DNA of 64,000 bases from Noviherbaspirillum sedimenti (GTDB lineage Bacteria; Pseudomonadota; Gammaproteobacteria; Burkholderiales; Burkholderiaceae_D): NCBI RefSeq assembly GCF_003590835.1, contig NZ_QYUQ01000002.1, forward strand, positions 3,844,001 through 3,908,000, given 5' to 3'. Position 1 is the stretch's first letter; every line of letters begins with the position of its first letter. This document shows positions 1 through 9,022 of the stretch, in pieces. A model generated the notes under the pieces. That model had not been told where the DNA came from. It ran no database searches and saw only the letters and a list, made by a program, of their open reading frames with translations. Both the position numbers and the translations under genes were made by a program.

Positions 1-21
1 TTTTTTTGGCAAGCTGTTCAT
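1..21 (-). CDS. pqqD: PqqD, first codons only (truncated by window edge)
   Basis: An ATG on the minus strand overlaps the pqqC stop codon in an ATGA arrangement and opens a frame that reads MNSLPKK before the window ends. In PQQ operons pqqD, the small peptide chaperone that presents PqqA to the radical SAM enzyme PqqE, normally follows pqqC in this way. The identity rests on position and translational coupling only, since seven residues cannot identify the family. Confidence 0.5.
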
Positions 22-734
22 TCAGGATAGGCCTTTTCAATCGCATCCAGCATGGTCCATAGGATGTCGAGCTTGAACTGCAGTATGTCGAGCGCACGGG
101 CCTGCTGTTCGGAGGTCGTGAAATAGTCGAGCGTGACGTCCAGCCCGTGGTCGACGTCACGCTGCGCCAGCGGAATTCGACTGCGGAAATAATTCAGGCC
201 TGCGGGCGCGATCCAGTTGTAATACTTGGGCCAAGTGGCCAGGCGGTCCTTATGAATTTGCGGCGCAAACATTTCGGTCAGCGAAGAACAGACTGCTTCC
301 TGCCACGGTCTTCGGCGCGCGAAATCGACATAGGCATCGCAGGCGAAGCGTACGCCAGGCACCACATGGCTCATCGACAACAGCTCCTCGCGCGGAATGC
401 CGACCGCTTCGCCCAGCTGGGTCCAAGCTTCCATGCCGCCGGCATGGTGACCTTGGTAATCATCATAGCCGTCATGGTCGAGGATGCGGGCGATCCACTT
501 GCGGCGAGTCTCGCGATCATCGCAATTGGACAGGATCGCGGCATCCTTTTTCGGGATGATGGACTGGTAGTAGCAACGGTTGGCGACCCAGCCGCGAATC
601 TGCGCTGGCGAGCACTGGCCGCTGTTCATGCGCAAATTGAAAGGATGGTGGATATGATAATTCTTGCCCTTGGCACGCAACTGTTCTTCGAACTCGGCGC
701 GGGACCAGGGCGCCTGTGCATCCTTGCTGCTCAT
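18..734 (-). CDS. pqqC: Pyrroloquinoline-quinone synthase PqqC
   Basis: 238 residues, the usual length for PqqC, the cofactorless oxidase that closes the ring and performs the final eight-electron oxidation to give PQQ. Family sequences visible include YHIHHPFN near the N-terminus, [16 protein letters not shown] and the [10 protein letters not shown] stretch near the C-terminus, in an all-helical heme-oxygenase-like fold. The ATG overlaps the pqqB stop (ATGA), so the two are translationally coupled. It is the third gene of a minus-strand pqqABCD operon. PQQ serves periplasmic alcohol and aldose dehydrogenases; no such quinoprotein gene is in this window. Confidence 0.97.
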   Translation of the reverse strand: MSSKDAQAPWSRAEFEEQLRAKGKNYHIHHPFNLRMNSGQCSPAQIRGWVANRCYYQSIIPKKDAAILSNCDDRETRRKWIARILDHDGYDDYQGHHAGGMEAWTQLGEAVGIPREELLSMSHVVPGVRFACDAYVDFARRRPWQEAVCSSLTEMFAPQIHKDRLATWPKYYNWIAPAGLNYFRSRIPLAQRDVDHGLDVTLDYFTTSEQQARALDILQFKLDILWTMLDAIEKAYPE

Positions 735-1645
735 AGCTCTATTTCCATTCCGTCGGCCGCAACCTCGATGCCATGCTCGCGCAGGATGGCCCGCTCTCGC
801 GAATCCTCGCGCAATATTGGGTTGCTATTGTTAATATGGATGAGAATCTTGCGCTGCGCCTGCATGCGGTCCAGCACTTCGATCATACCGCCGGGACCGG
901 ACTGCGACAGATGGCCCATGGCGGAGGCCGGTTTCTTCGACAAGCCTAATGCAATCATTTCTTCTTCGGTCCAGAAGGTGCCGTCGACCATCAGGATGTC
1001 CGCGTTCTGCATCGCCGCTTCCACCACCTCCGTCAGGTTGCCGAGGCCGGGCGCATAGAACAAGGTCCGGCCGCTTTTCTTGCTGGTGACCTGCAAGCCG
1101 ATGTTGTCGCCGGGATGCGGATCATTGCGATGCGGTGAGTAGGGCGGTGCCTTGCTCGATAAAGTGATCGCGCTAAAGACGGTGCGCTCGAGCGGCGCGA
1201 TGAAGAACGGCTTGCCGTCCGGTGTGATCGGGTTGGCACTGATACCGCAGTAATGCGACAGCACCCTGGTAATCGGCAAGCCCGTCGACAGGTCAGCTAA
1301 CACTTGCTCAGTGGCGTATAGAGGCAAGGGCATCGAACGTTCGCGCAGCATTAGCAGGCCCGTCACATGGTCGATCTGGGCATCCATCAGCAGCACTGCC
1401 GCGATGCCGCTGTCGCGCACCGCGCGCGCCGGCTGCAGTGCAGGCGCGTCATTGATCTGCTTCAGTATGTCCGGCGAAGCGTTAATCAATACCCAGTCTT
1501 GACCGTTTTCGCTGAGTGCGATCGAGGATTGCGTGCGGGCTTGGGCACGGATGCTGCCGTCTCTCAATCCCTTGCAGTTGCCGCAGTTGCAGTTCCATTG
1601 CGGGAAACCGCCGCCGGCAGCCGAGCCTAGTATATGTATTTTCAA
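731..1645 (-). CDS. pqqB: PqqB, metallo-beta-lactamase-fold PQQ biosynthesis protein
   Basis: 304 residues. The family-typical start [18 protein letters not shown], followed by NCGNCKG, is seen immediately after a TTG codon at 1645, which has a GGGAG ribosome site about six bases upstream. An upstream in-frame start would add some 30 residues and would run through the pqqA-pqqB hairpin, so TTG is preferred. PqqB is a metallo-beta-lactamase-fold hydroxylase thought to act on the Glu-Tyr derived precursor before PqqC. It lies 52 bases after pqqA and overlaps pqqC by four bases. Confidence 0.95.
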   Translation of the reverse strand: MKIHILGSAAGGGFPQWNCNCGNCKGLRDGSIRAQARTQSSIALSENGQDWVLINASPDILKQINDAPALQPARAVRDSGIAAVLLMDAQIDHVTGLLMLRERSMPLPLYATEQVLADLSTGLPITRVLSHYCGISANPITPDGKPFFIAPLERTVFSAITLSSKAPPYSPHRNDPHPGDNIGLQVTSKKSGRTLFYAPGLGNLTEVVEAAMQNADILMVDGTFWTEEEMIALGLSKKPASAMGHLSQSGPGGMIEVLDRMQAQRKILIHINNSNPILREDSRERAILREHGIEVAADGMEIEL

Positions 1646-1656
1646 GCATGACTCCC

Positions 1657-1686
1657 GAGAGCGAGGCCCGCCGGCACCTCGCTCTC
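1657..1686 (-). terminator. Hairpin between pqqA and pqqB
   Basis: GAGAGCGAGG and CCTCGCTCTC form a perfect 10-bp stem round a 10-base loop, with no U-run after it. It starts 12 bases beyond the pqqA stop codon. In PQQ operons pqqA is expressed in excess over downstream genes, and a hairpin here would fit partial termination or stabilisation of the short pqqA message. The function is inferred; the structure is seen. Confidence 0.75.
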
Positions 1687-1697
1687 GCAAATGTATA

Positions 1698-1772
1698 TCA
1701 GCGATTAGCGATATACATCGTGATTTCAAAACCAAAGCGGAAGTTAATGGCTTGCGGTTTTTCCCATGTCAT
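1698..1772 (-). CDS. pqqA: PqqA, PQQ precursor peptide
   Basis: A 24-residue ORF starting [16 protein letters not shown] and ending MYIANR. It contains the E-x-x-x-Y core (Glu and Tyr four apart) from which PQQ is made: PqqE crosslinks these two side chains and the remainder is trimmed away. AGGAG lies seven bases before the ATG. It is the first gene of the pqq operon. Its length and sequence agree closely with known PqqA peptides. Confidence 0.97.
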   Translation of the reverse strand: MTWEKPQAINFRFGFEITMYIANR

Positions 1773-1910
1773 GATGGTCTCCTATGCAATCTTGTTGATG
1801 AATGGTTGAGTTTTTATCCGGCCAAAAATTTCAACCGGATGAAGTTCATTGTTGCAGAAGTGTCTTTCCTTTGGCAAGCGAATACACCCATCGGCCAAAT
1901 GATTTTCACA

Positions 1911-2840
1911 TCACCGCAGATCCGCAATCGCCCGGCGCAATGCAGCGGCGATCAGTGGATCGCTGGCCGCATGCGTACCGCCCTCGACCCAACGTACATC
2001 AGCTCTCGGCAAAAACCGGGCAAGCCGTGTGACGTTCATAGGGGGGCAAATCCAATCGTGCGTCCCGTGCACAATGATGGTGGGTACGTCCTTCGCCCGC
2101 CGCGCTTGTCGAAACAGATAGCGCTCAGTGACAAAACAATTGTTTGACAAGTAATGCGCTTGCAGTCGGTATTTTTGTAGCCAACGTTCCGGCGCCGATC
2201 CCATTGGTGGCAACGGCCTTCCAGCCATCGCATGCATGATGGATTCCTCGTAATGTCCCCATCGCTTTGCCGCATCCCAGCAGTCTTTCAATGTTCGGCT
2301 TCGAAACATCGCTGTTAAGGTATGGAATACATCGCTGCGTTGTGATGCCGTCCAACCAAATGTCAATTGGTCCCAAGCTTGCGGCGCAAGCGCCTGCAAC
2401 GTCTGGAAAAACCATTCGATCTCGCGTTCACTAGCAAGGAATACGCCGCGCAGGACTGCGCCGCTTACTACTTTCGGATGAGTACCCAGGTAGCAAAGCG
2501 CCAGCGTTGCTCCCCATGATCCACCAACCAGTCGCCACCGCGCAATCCCAAGATGTTGACGCAAGCGCTCGACGTCGCCAACGAGATCCGAAGTGCGATT
2601 GTTGCCCAGCTCTCCAAGAGGGGTGCTGTTCCCGGCCCCGCGCTGGTCAAACAGAATGACACGGTCGTATGCCAAGTCGAACCATGTGAGCATTGTCGGA
2701 GAGCAGCCGCTACCAGGACCACCGTGGAGGACGACTACGGGATTGCCTCGTGGCTGACCATATTCCGCATAGTAGACAGCATGGCCGTCGACGACGGGCA
2801 AGAAATTTTCATGAAAAGGTTTTGGGTGTTGAATAGGCAT
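1911..2840 (-). CDS. pip: Proline iminopeptidase (alpha/beta hydrolase, S33)
   Basis: 309 residues, about the family length. It removes N-terminal proline from peptides and is cytosolic (no signal peptide). Visible: oxyanion-hole region HGGPGSG (about residues 39-45), FDQRGAGNS, nucleophile elbow GGSWGATLAL with the catalytic Ser near residue 108, and late acid and base segments GTHDWICPP and EGGTHA. The start lies seven bases after the stop of the preceding chimeric ORF, and its ribosome site is weak. It may be annotated simply as an alpha/beta hydrolase, but the HGGPGSG and GGSWG pair favours S33 prolyl aminopeptidase. Confidence 0.9.
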   Translation of the reverse strand: MPIQHPKPFHENFLPVVDGHAVYYAEYGQPRGNPVVVLHGGPGSGCSPTMLTWFDLAYDRVILFDQRGAGNSTPLGELGNNRTSDLVGDVERLRQHLGIARWRLVGGSWGATLALCYLGTHPKVVSGAVLRGVFLASEREIEWFFQTLQALAPQAWDQLTFGWTASQRSDVFHTLTAMFRSRTLKDCWDAAKRWGHYEESIMHAMAGRPLPPMGSAPERWLQKYRLQAHYLSNNCFVTERYLFRQARRAKDVPTIIVHGTHDWICPPMNVTRLARFLPRADVRWVEGGTHAASDPLIAAALRRAIADLR

Positions 2841-2847
2841 AACAGCG

Positions 2848-3267
2848 CTAGGGCGACGCAGGGATGGTCACGGCAGACTTCCAGCCTTCCGCTGTACGCA
2901 CAACGCCGTCATAGTAGAGAGCGATAATCCTGAACTTCGATCCAAACACATGCAATGTGTGCCGAGCGCGAGCACGAACGCCGGTAATCCGATCGACGAT
3001 GATGTTGTGCGCCATTTGATGTACAAACCCGCCCTGGTAAGCCCCCTTGATGGAGGATTGAACACAGACAAGGCTCTTGTAAGCAGCCCCATGATGCAAC
3101 GCGATCTTCCCGGCTTCTTGGCCAGTCATATGGCACATTGCGCATTTTGCCTTCAGGACCGGAACGATCTTCTCCCGAAAACTCACGTCCCCTGAGGATG
3201 AAGCCGCATAAGCATGAGAAGAAAGCAATAAAGTTCCAATCATTAGCCATTGCGAGTTGGCAGTCAT
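2848..3267 (-). pseudogene. Chimeric ORF: cytochrome c N-terminus joined to SnoaL-like C-terminus
   Basis: 139 residues starting at an ATG with GGAGG upstream. Residues 1-22 are a Sec signal peptide ending in SHAYA. Residues 26-70 look like a c-type cytochrome domain with the heme site CAMCH, but there is no distal-Met segment. After about residue 73 (near position 3045) the sequence changes to the last half of a SnoaL/NTF2-like domain (HQMAHNIIVDRITG, RIIALYYDGVVRTAEGW). This is best read as an in-frame fusion left by a deletion that removed the end of a cytochrome gene and the front of a SnoaL gene. A working secreted fusion is possible but unlikely. Confidence 0.6.
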
Positions 3268-3662
3268 GTCAGCCCTCCGTGTAAAAACGTGTTCAGCCTC
3301 CGCATTTCTTAAAATATCGTCGGACATTGATCTTGTAATCGTTCGATAATTATATTTTTCTGGCGAAAAAATATAAGCCAATATGCGGCCATAAATATGC
3401 GCTTACTGGCCAACGGCCAGTAAAAAACACTGAAAAGAAAATTATGTCCGGCAAGAAGAGGGGGGCGATCGCGATCGGACGAAGAGAATTACTGTTTCCA
3501 GCAATTACTCTGAATGATTCGCTCCATATCGTTGGGCGCTTGCGCGACTCCTCGTCCGTCAGATTGATCTGGTCGTTGGCCCTCGACCCGGGCAAGAGGG
3601 CGCTATGGCGAGAGGCGTTGATCACGTCGCCATTATTCTCTCAGCATCGCGCCCCAGACCGA
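3268..3662. other. Intergenic stretch, no convincing gene
   Basis: 395 bases, AT-rich in the middle. Short open frames here show no family features. The only structure seen is the inverted repeat at 3403-3423. Confidence 0.6.
3403..3423. repeat. Perfect 9-bp inverted repeat, possible operator
   Basis: TTACTGGCC and GGCCAGTAA are separated by AAC. The site lies about 135 bases before the start of the cytochrome/SnoaL remnant. There is no convincing T-run for a terminator on either strand, so a regulator-binding dyad is the other option. Function unknown. Confidence 0.4.
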
Positions 3663-4085
3663 TCAGCCGGCGTCGACGGTTTTCATGGTTTTCGGAATCA
3701 GCAGATGTTTCTTGATCTTCCATTCCCCGGCGACGCGAACGAAGTCGGTTTTATATGTTGCCCATAACGTCAACGTACGGCCTTCCGGTTCCTTGAAACA
3801 TTGCGTGGCTTGCACCTCGGTGCGCGCATGGGCAGCATCGCCGTCGATGGCGATCAGGGACGGTCCGATCAGGTGCTGCGAAGCGCCAAATGGCGCCATG
3901 GCGGGTTTGACGAAGTCGATTACGGCAGCGGTGCCGCGGAGTACATCCGGCGTGAAGCCAATGATTTCGACGTCGCTGGTGAAGCAGCTCCGGTAACGAT
4001 CGAAATCGCGGTCATCGATCGCCGATACGTATTTCAGCATCACGTCCTGGATTGCCGCACGGTCGGCCAAATTTTGCAGTGTCAT
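3663..4085 (-). CDS. SnoaL-like (NTF2-fold) protein
   Basis: 140 residues of the SnoaL_4 type, a small cone-shaped alpha/beta barrel family that includes isomerases, dehydratases and ring-hydroxylating dioxygenase beta-like proteins. Visible: N-terminal helix region ADRAAIQDVMLKYVSAIDDRDFDRY, typical of the fold, and the closing strand pattern GEWKIKKHLL. A good ribosome site (AAGGAAAAT) precedes the ATG. It lies 28 bases after the GMC oxidoreductase stop and probably belongs to the same transcript. The specific reaction cannot be told from sequence. The C-terminal half of the preceding chimeric ORF belongs to the same fold. Confidence 0.8.
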   Translation of the reverse strand: MTLQNLADRAAIQDVMLKYVSAIDDRDFDRYRSCFTSDVEIIGFTPDVLRGTAAVIDFVKPAMAPFGASQHLIGPSLIAIDGDAAHARTEVQATQCFKEPEGRTLTLWATYKTDFVRVAGEWKIKKHLLIPKTMKTVDAG

Positions 4086-4113
4086 ATTTTCCTTTTTTAA
4101 AAAAGATTGAAGC

Positions 4114-5709
4114 TTAAATCTTGCCGGCTGCGTCGCGCAAAATCAGATCCGACGCTTTTTCACCGATCATAATTGCAGGCATGTTGGTATTGCCGCCGAT
4201 GAGTGTGGGCATGATCGCGGCATCGGCGACCCGCAGCCCGGCGATGCCATGCACACGCAGCTGGTCGTCGACCACGGCCATGCCGTCTGTCCCCATCTTG
4301 CAGGTGCCGGCGGTGTGGTAGTCGGGATTGGCGGAAGCCCGGATGAAAGCCGCGATTTCCTCATCCTTCTGCACATCCTGGCCGGGGCGATATTCCTCGC
4401 CGCGGTAGGGGGTGAAGGCCGGCTGGCCGAACACCTGGCGGGAGATGCGAACGGCTTTGATCATGGTCGCCAGATCGTTGGCCGAATCAAGGTAATTCTG
4501 ATCGACGATGGGCGGCGCAGCGGGATCCGCCGAGGCCAGCCGGATTTCGCCGCGGCTTTCGGGACGCAGGACACAGACATGCGCCGAAAAGCCGTGCTCC
4601 GGCATCAGCCCGGTGTGATCGTCCTTCATCAACGCGAGAATCATCGACAATTTGACATCGGGTTCCGGCAATTCAGCCTGGGAGCGGACATAGCCGATTG
4701 CCTCGATTCCCGTCGATGTCAATGGGCCGGTGCGCGACAGCAGGTAGCGGGCGACGGCGATGCTTGCCCGCACTGGATGGACGTGGGCGTACAGTGATAC
4801 CGGCTGGATCGCACGGTATTTCATATAAAGCGAAAGATGGTCCTGCAGGTTGCGGCCGACGCCGGGCAGATGGGCGTTCACGAGAATGCCGAGATCCTGG
4901 AGCCGGTCCGCATCGCCAATGCCGGAGAGCATGAGGAGCTGGGGCGAGGCCACCGCGCCGGCAGCCAGGATGACTTCGCGTCGCGCCGTCGCAGTCTGCT
5001 TGCCGTTGCGTGCAAAAGCGACGCCGGCGGCGCGTTTCCCTTCGAAGACGATACGCGTTGCATGCGCATTTGTCAGCACCGTTAGATTGGGGCGCGAGCG
5101 GATCGGCCGCAGGTAGGCGGTCGCGCTGCTGGAGCGACGTCCGCGCCAGGACGTCATATCGATTGGACCGAAACCTTCGCGCAAGGCGCCGTTGGTGTCG
5201 TCATTGTAGGGATAGCCGGCTTGCTGGCCGGCTTTGACGAACGCCTTGGCGAGTGGATTGCAAACGCCCGGCCGGCCGACCTGGACCGGTCCGTCGCCGC
5301 CGTGCCATTCATTGGCGCCGTGCTTGAAGCTCTCCGCCCGTTTGAAGTAGGGCAGCACGTCGGCATAAGACCAGCCGCGATTGCCCATGTTCGCCCAGCC
5401 ATCGTAATCGCTCGGCGCGCCGCGATCGTACATCATGCCGTTGATCGAACTGCCGCCACCCAGAACCTTGCCGCGCGGAAGAATCATCGAACGGCCATTC
5501 AACTTCGCCTGCGGCGCGCTGACATAGTTCCAGCTGTGCTTACCCGAAAGAAGCAGTGGCAACAGACCGCCCGGCACATGGATCATGGGGTCGCGGTCGG
5601 ACCCGCCGGCTTCCAGCAGCAGCACGTGATTACGCGGGTCTGCCGAAAGGCGATTGGCCAGCACGCAACCCGCCGAGCCGGCGCCGACGATGATGTAATC
5701 GAATTCCAT
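4114..5709 (-). CDS. GMC-family FAD-dependent oxidoreductase (choline/alcohol dehydrogenase-like)
   Basis: 531 residues, usual for bacterial GMC enzymes that oxidise alcohols to aldehydes with FAD. The ATG at 5709 is chosen because the Rossmann motif FDYIIVGAGSAGCVLANRL starts three residues later; longer frames upstream have no family sequence. Also visible are LPRGKVLGGSS-like residues (PRGKVLGGGSS), the GMC signature around GAVASPQLLMLSGIG, and the C-terminal active-site pair: His in DYHTAGTCKMG and Asn in GGNTNMPAIMIGE. It is 13 bases downstream of the flavoprotein gene and so in the same operon. The substrate is unknown; choline dehydrogenase (BetA) is a near relative but context does not support betaine synthesis. 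Confidence 0.92.
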   Translation of the reverse strand: MEFDYIIVGAGSAGCVLANRLSADPRNHVLLLEAGGSDRDPMIHVPGGLLPLLLSGKHSWNYVSAPQAKLNGRSMILPRGKVLGGGSSINGMMYDRGAPSDYDGWANMGNRGWSYADVLPYFKRAESFKHGANEWHGGDGPVQVGRPGVCNPLAKAFVKAGQQAGYPYNDDTNGALREGFGPIDMTSWRGRRSSSATAYLRPIRSRPNLTVLTNAHATRIVFEGKRAAGVAFARNGKQTATARREVILAAGAVASPQLLMLSGIGDADRLQDLGILVNAHLPGVGRNLQDHLSLYMKYRAIQPVSLYAHVHPVRASIAVARYLLSRTGPLTSTGIEAIGYVRSQAELPEPDVKLSMILALMKDDHTGLMPEHGFSAHVCVLRPESRGEIRLASADPAAPPIVDQNYLDSANDLATMIKAVRISRQVFGQPAFTPYRGEEYRPGQDVQKDEEIAAFIRASANPDYHTAGTCKMGTDGMAVVDDQLRVHGIAGLRVADAAIMPTLIGGNTNMPAIMIGEKASDLILRDAAGKI

Positions 5710-5722
5710 GCGCGGCTTTTTC

Positions 5723-7693
5723 TTAAGCGATCGAGCGGGCGGCAAGGTGGCCTTCGCGTATCGCCGTCTGGAGATAGCGTGGGCTGCGCACGTCGCCGAC
5801 AGGGATGACCTGTCCGGAGAAGCCTTCGAGTTCGTCGAGGAGCTCACGGTTGGGCCGGTTATGCGACACGAACACGACCATGTCGGCGTCGACGTCGAAA
5901 GCCTTGCCCCCATGACGATGCGACAATTGCACTTTGCCCTTGTCGACAGCCTCCAGCTTTGTGGATGTCAACAGCCGGAAATCGCCTTTGGCGAGCCGCT
6001 CGAGCGCGGGGGCGGCAGTGTGATTCAATTCCATCCGCGGGGAAAAACTCGGATGGCCGGTCACGAAGGTAACGGCGACGCCGCTTTCAATCAGGAACTC
6101 CGCCGCGGCGATGCCCTCGTAGTGACCAGGATCGTCGAAAACGACGGCGTGGCGCCCCAGGTTGCGATGCCGGTCACCCAGCAGCAGATCATGGCTGGAC
6201 AGGACCTTGGGACTTTCGATGCCGGCAACGACATGGCCGGGGGAAAACATTTGACGGCCGTCGTCCATCCGCGGGAGCGAGCCGGTCGCGACGATCACCA
6301 CATCGGGCGCAATTGCCGCGACGTCCGCAGCCTGCACGTAGGTGCCCAGGCGTACATCCACTCCGAGCCGATAGACTTCACGCTCCAGCCAGTCCGTGAT
6401 GTCGCCGATGCCAATTCTGCGCGGTGCGCGTTTGGCGATATTGATGCACCCACCCAAGGCATCCGAAGCTTCCGCCAGAATCACGGTATGCCCTTTCAAT
6501 GCCGCTATGCGGGCAGCTTCGAGTCCGGCCGGGCCGCCGCCGATGATGAGGACCTTGCGAGGCTGCTCAACCGGCTTGATCAGATCTTCCGCCAGCGCGG
6601 ACTCCGCACCAACGGCGACATTCACAGCGCAACCGAGCCTGCCCATGGTGACGACGCCGCCGATGCAGCCATGGTTGCAAGCGATACAAGGACGCACTTC
6701 ATCCACGCGTCCGTCGATTGTTTTGCGGACGATATCCGGATCGGCGATATGGGCGCGTGTGAGGGCGACCAGGTCGGCATCGCCCTGGCGGATCACCTGA
6801 TCCGCCTCTTCCAGCGTGCGGAAGCGTCCCGTCACCAGGACGGGGACCGTGATGCCTTGACGGATCGGCCTGTCATGGGGCAGCTCATAGCCTACCGGCT
6901 CATGCATTGGCGCGACAATCTTGTTCGGCGTGTAGTTATCGCCCATCGTCAGATTCAGAAAGTCGATCAGCTTCCTGTCCTCGAACAGTTGAGCAGCGTT
7001 GCGCACGTCTTCGCCGGTCAAGCCGCCCGGCATAAGGTCGGCGCTGAGCCGTACCCCAAGAACCATCGTGGCAGGCAGCACCTTTTTTACCGCGACGAGC
7101 AACTCCAGCGGCAGGCGCATCCGGTTTTCAAAGCTGCCGCCATACTCGTCCGTGCGCTGGTTATAGAGCGGCGACATGAACTGCTGGATCAGATAGCCGT
7201 GCGCCATGTGCACCTCAACGCCATCGAGACCACCCTTCACGCAGTCCTCTGCCGCGGCAACATAGGCGGCAATCAAACCCGCAATCTGCTGCCGGGACAT
7301 CGGCTCGGCAGGAATCCCGATGGCGCCGATCGAGTCGGAGGCGGAGAGCGGGGGGGAGCCATCGGCCTGTGGAATCTCGTTGCCGAGATGACCGATCTGC
7401 TGGAATATCTTCATGCCATAAGGTGCGACTTCGGCCATCAGCGCTTGATAGCCTTCGACCATGCCGGGCGCGCCTGCCACGAGAAAAGGATAGGCAGATT
7501 GGTAGATGCCGAGCGCCTCCAGTATGGTGAGCCCGACCCCGCCTTTTGCACGGGCCACGTGATAGTCAATCAGGCTCCGGCTCATGGTGCCGCCGCCGAG
7601 ACCGGTGGCGTGGCCGGTCCGGGTAACCCGATTTTTGACCGTTACCGGGCCGATCTCGAGCGGACTCAATACGTGCTTCAATGACATATTCAT
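5723..7693 (-). CDS. Old-yellow-enzyme-type NADH:flavin oxidoreductase with FeS and FAD domains
   Basis: 656 residues, the length of the 2,4-dienoyl-CoA reductase/trimethylamine dehydrogenase family. Domains: an N-terminal FMN TIM barrel (residues 1-350) with HMAHGYLIQQF and YGGSFENRMR; a 4Fe-4S site CIACNHGC followed by another Cys twelve residues on; then a C-terminal FAD/NAD part with VLIIGGGPAGLEAARIA. Such enzymes reduce enoyl or dienoyl bonds, here probably of an acyl-CoA or cyclic enone. AGGAGG lies just before the ATG. It starts the minus-strand unit with the GMC enzyme and SnoaL protein. Confidence 0.93.
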   Translation of the reverse strand: MNMSLKHVLSPLEIGPVTVKNRVTRTGHATGLGGGTMSRSLIDYHVARAKGGVGLTILEALGIYQSAYPFLVAGAPGMVEGYQALMAEVAPYGMKIFQQIGHLGNEIPQADGSPPLSASDSIGAIGIPAEPMSRQQIAGLIAAYVAAAEDCVKGGLDGVEVHMAHGYLIQQFMSPLYNQRTDEYGGSFENRMRLPLELLVAVKKVLPATMVLGVRLSADLMPGGLTGEDVRNAAQLFEDRKLIDFLNLTMGDNYTPNKIVAPMHEPVGYELPHDRPIRQGITVPVLVTGRFRTLEEADQVIRQGDADLVALTRAHIADPDIVRKTIDGRVDEVRPCIACNHGCIGGVVTMGRLGCAVNVAVGAESALAEDLIKPVEQPRKVLIIGGGPAGLEAARIAALKGHTVILAEASDALGGCINIAKRAPRRIGIGDITDWLEREVYRLGVDVRLGTYVQAADVAAIAPDVVIVATGSLPRMDDGRQMFSPGHVVAGIESPKVLSSHDLLLGDRHRNLGRHAVVFDDPGHYEGIAAAEFLIESGVAVTFVTGHPSFSPRMELNHTAAPALERLAKGDFRLLTSTKLEAVDKGKVQLSHRHGGKAFDVDADMVVFVSHNRPNRELLDELEGFSGQVIPVGDVRSPRYLQTAIREGHLAARSIA

Positions 7694-8080
7694 GGTGTCT
7701 CCTCCTAGTAAGTATCGCTGGCACTCGCGTCCAGTTTCGTCCGAGTCAGCCGCGGAGAAATTGTCGTTGTGTTTTATTCTATCTTGATGGTATACATACG
7801 TACTTTATATGTCAATACAAGTACCGGAGTGCTGCCGGCGTGTCAACAGCGATTTGAAAGTGCAGGTTTCAGCTGTGAAGCGACATCAGCGGAGGGAGGG
7901 TGGCCATCGATGCAGCCGTGCAGGGAAGCTTTGTAAAGCGGGGATGCAAAGAGCGCCTGATTGCAATCCGTTTGTGGGCGGCGACATTGCGCCAACGTTT
8001 CGCAAATGCAATCAGGGCTTTGCTTTCCAGTCCTTTCCATTAATTAAGCAATAACGAATGGACTGGAAAGCGGGGGCAAC
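7694..8080. other. Intergenic stretch with probable promoter of the flavoprotein operon
   Basis: 387 bases between two minus-strand genes. No gene is supported. An AT-rich segment near 7775-7815 (TATACATACG and TTTATATG) is about 80-120 bases upstream of the flavoprotein ATG and is the likely promoter area; no clear box pair was fixed. Confidence 0.4.
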
Positions 8081-8980
8081 TTAAGGCTCGAGCCAGGTGT
8101 CGCGGTCAATCCCGGCATTCTTTCTCGAGAACTTGATGATATTGGCGATTTCCTTGTCCAGGGTCGACGGGTCCTTGGTCGCAGGAGTAATCGGCCCATG
8201 CTGCCAGCTTTCTGCGACGGAGTAGCCATAGCCCCATGCCTCGAACACGCGACCGCTGATGCCGCGCGATGCCGGGCTGGCCAACCAGGTTACAAATGCG
8301 GCGATCCACTCGGGGTCGCGCCGTTCCAGCTGCTCCGGCGTCCACTCTTTCAGGCCCTGCGTCATGCGGGTTTCAGCGCGCGGCGCAATCGCATTGACAG
8401 TGACGCCATAACGGCCCAGCTCGCGGGCGGCAACGATCGACAGGGTGGCAACGCCGGCCTTGGCGGCTGCATAGTTGGTCTGTCCGATATTGGCATACAG
8501 TGCCGAATGCGAAGTGGTATTAATCACGCGCGCATCGACCGGCTTGCCTGCCTTCGATTGCTCGCGCCAATAGTTTGCTGCATGGTGGATAGGGGCGAAT
8601 GTGCCTTTCAGGTTCACGCGGACAACGGCGTCCCAGTCCTGTTCTGTCGTATTGATCAGCATGCCGTCACGCAGGATGCCGGCGTTGTTGATCAGAATAT
8701 CCAGCTTGCCGAAAGTATCCACGGCATTCTTGATCAAGTTTTTGGCGCCATTCCAATCCGCGACGTCCGAATTGTCCACGATGGCTTCACCGCCCATTTC
8801 ACGGATCAGGGCAACGACTTCTTGCGCGGGAGTCTGGTCAACACCCTCACCGCTTGCCGAGGTGCCGATATCGTTGACAACGACTTTTGCGCCATGGCGC
8901 GCGAGCATCAGCGCGTGCGCCCGACCCAAGCCGCGACCGGCGCCAGTAATAATTGCTACACGACCTTCACAGATTTTCAT
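8081..8980 (-). CDS. Short-chain dehydrogenase/reductase, 3-hydroxyacyl-CoA dehydrogenase-like
   Basis: 299 residues. NAD(P) motif TGAGRGLGRAHALMLARHGA at 13-32, NNAG, Ser in INTTSHS and catalytic Tyr/Lys in NYAAAKAG. The insert after the first strand (NDIGTSASGEGVDQTPAQEVV) is characteristic of the SDRs related to the dehydrogenase part of peroxisomal multifunctional enzyme 2, which oxidise 3-hydroxyacyl-CoAs. It is the last gene of a minus-strand cluster with a reductase, thiolase, HMGCS-like protein and CoA ligase, so a role in shortening a particular acyl-CoA is likely. GGAGAG lies about six bases before the start. Confidence 0.88.
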   Translation of the reverse strand: MKICEGRVAIITGAGRGLGRAHALMLARHGAKVVVNDIGTSASGEGVDQTPAQEVVALIREMGGEAIVDNSDVADWNGAKNLIKNAVDTFGKLDILINNAGILRDGMLINTTEQDWDAVVRVNLKGTFAPIHHAANYWREQSKAGKPVDARVINTTSHSALYANIGQTNYAAAKAGVATLSIVAARELGRYGVTVNAIAPRAETRMTQGLKEWTPEQLERRDPEWIAAFVTWLASPASRGISGRVFEAWGYGYSVAESWQHGPITPATKDPSTLDKEIANIIKFSRKNAGIDRDTWLEP

Positions 8981-9022
8981 TTTGTGCTCTCCAAGTATTA
9001 ATTAACTACGATAAATACTGAC

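Noticed and set aside
3444..3767. A 107-codon plus-strand ORF between the chimeric gene and the SnoaL gene
   Set aside because: It overlaps the SnoaL 3' end on the other strand, and no ribosome site or recognisable domain was seen.
5708..7684. A 658-codon plus-strand open frame across the flavoprotein gene
   Set aside because: Antisense shadow; the minus-strand protein has clear FMN, FeS and FAD motifs.
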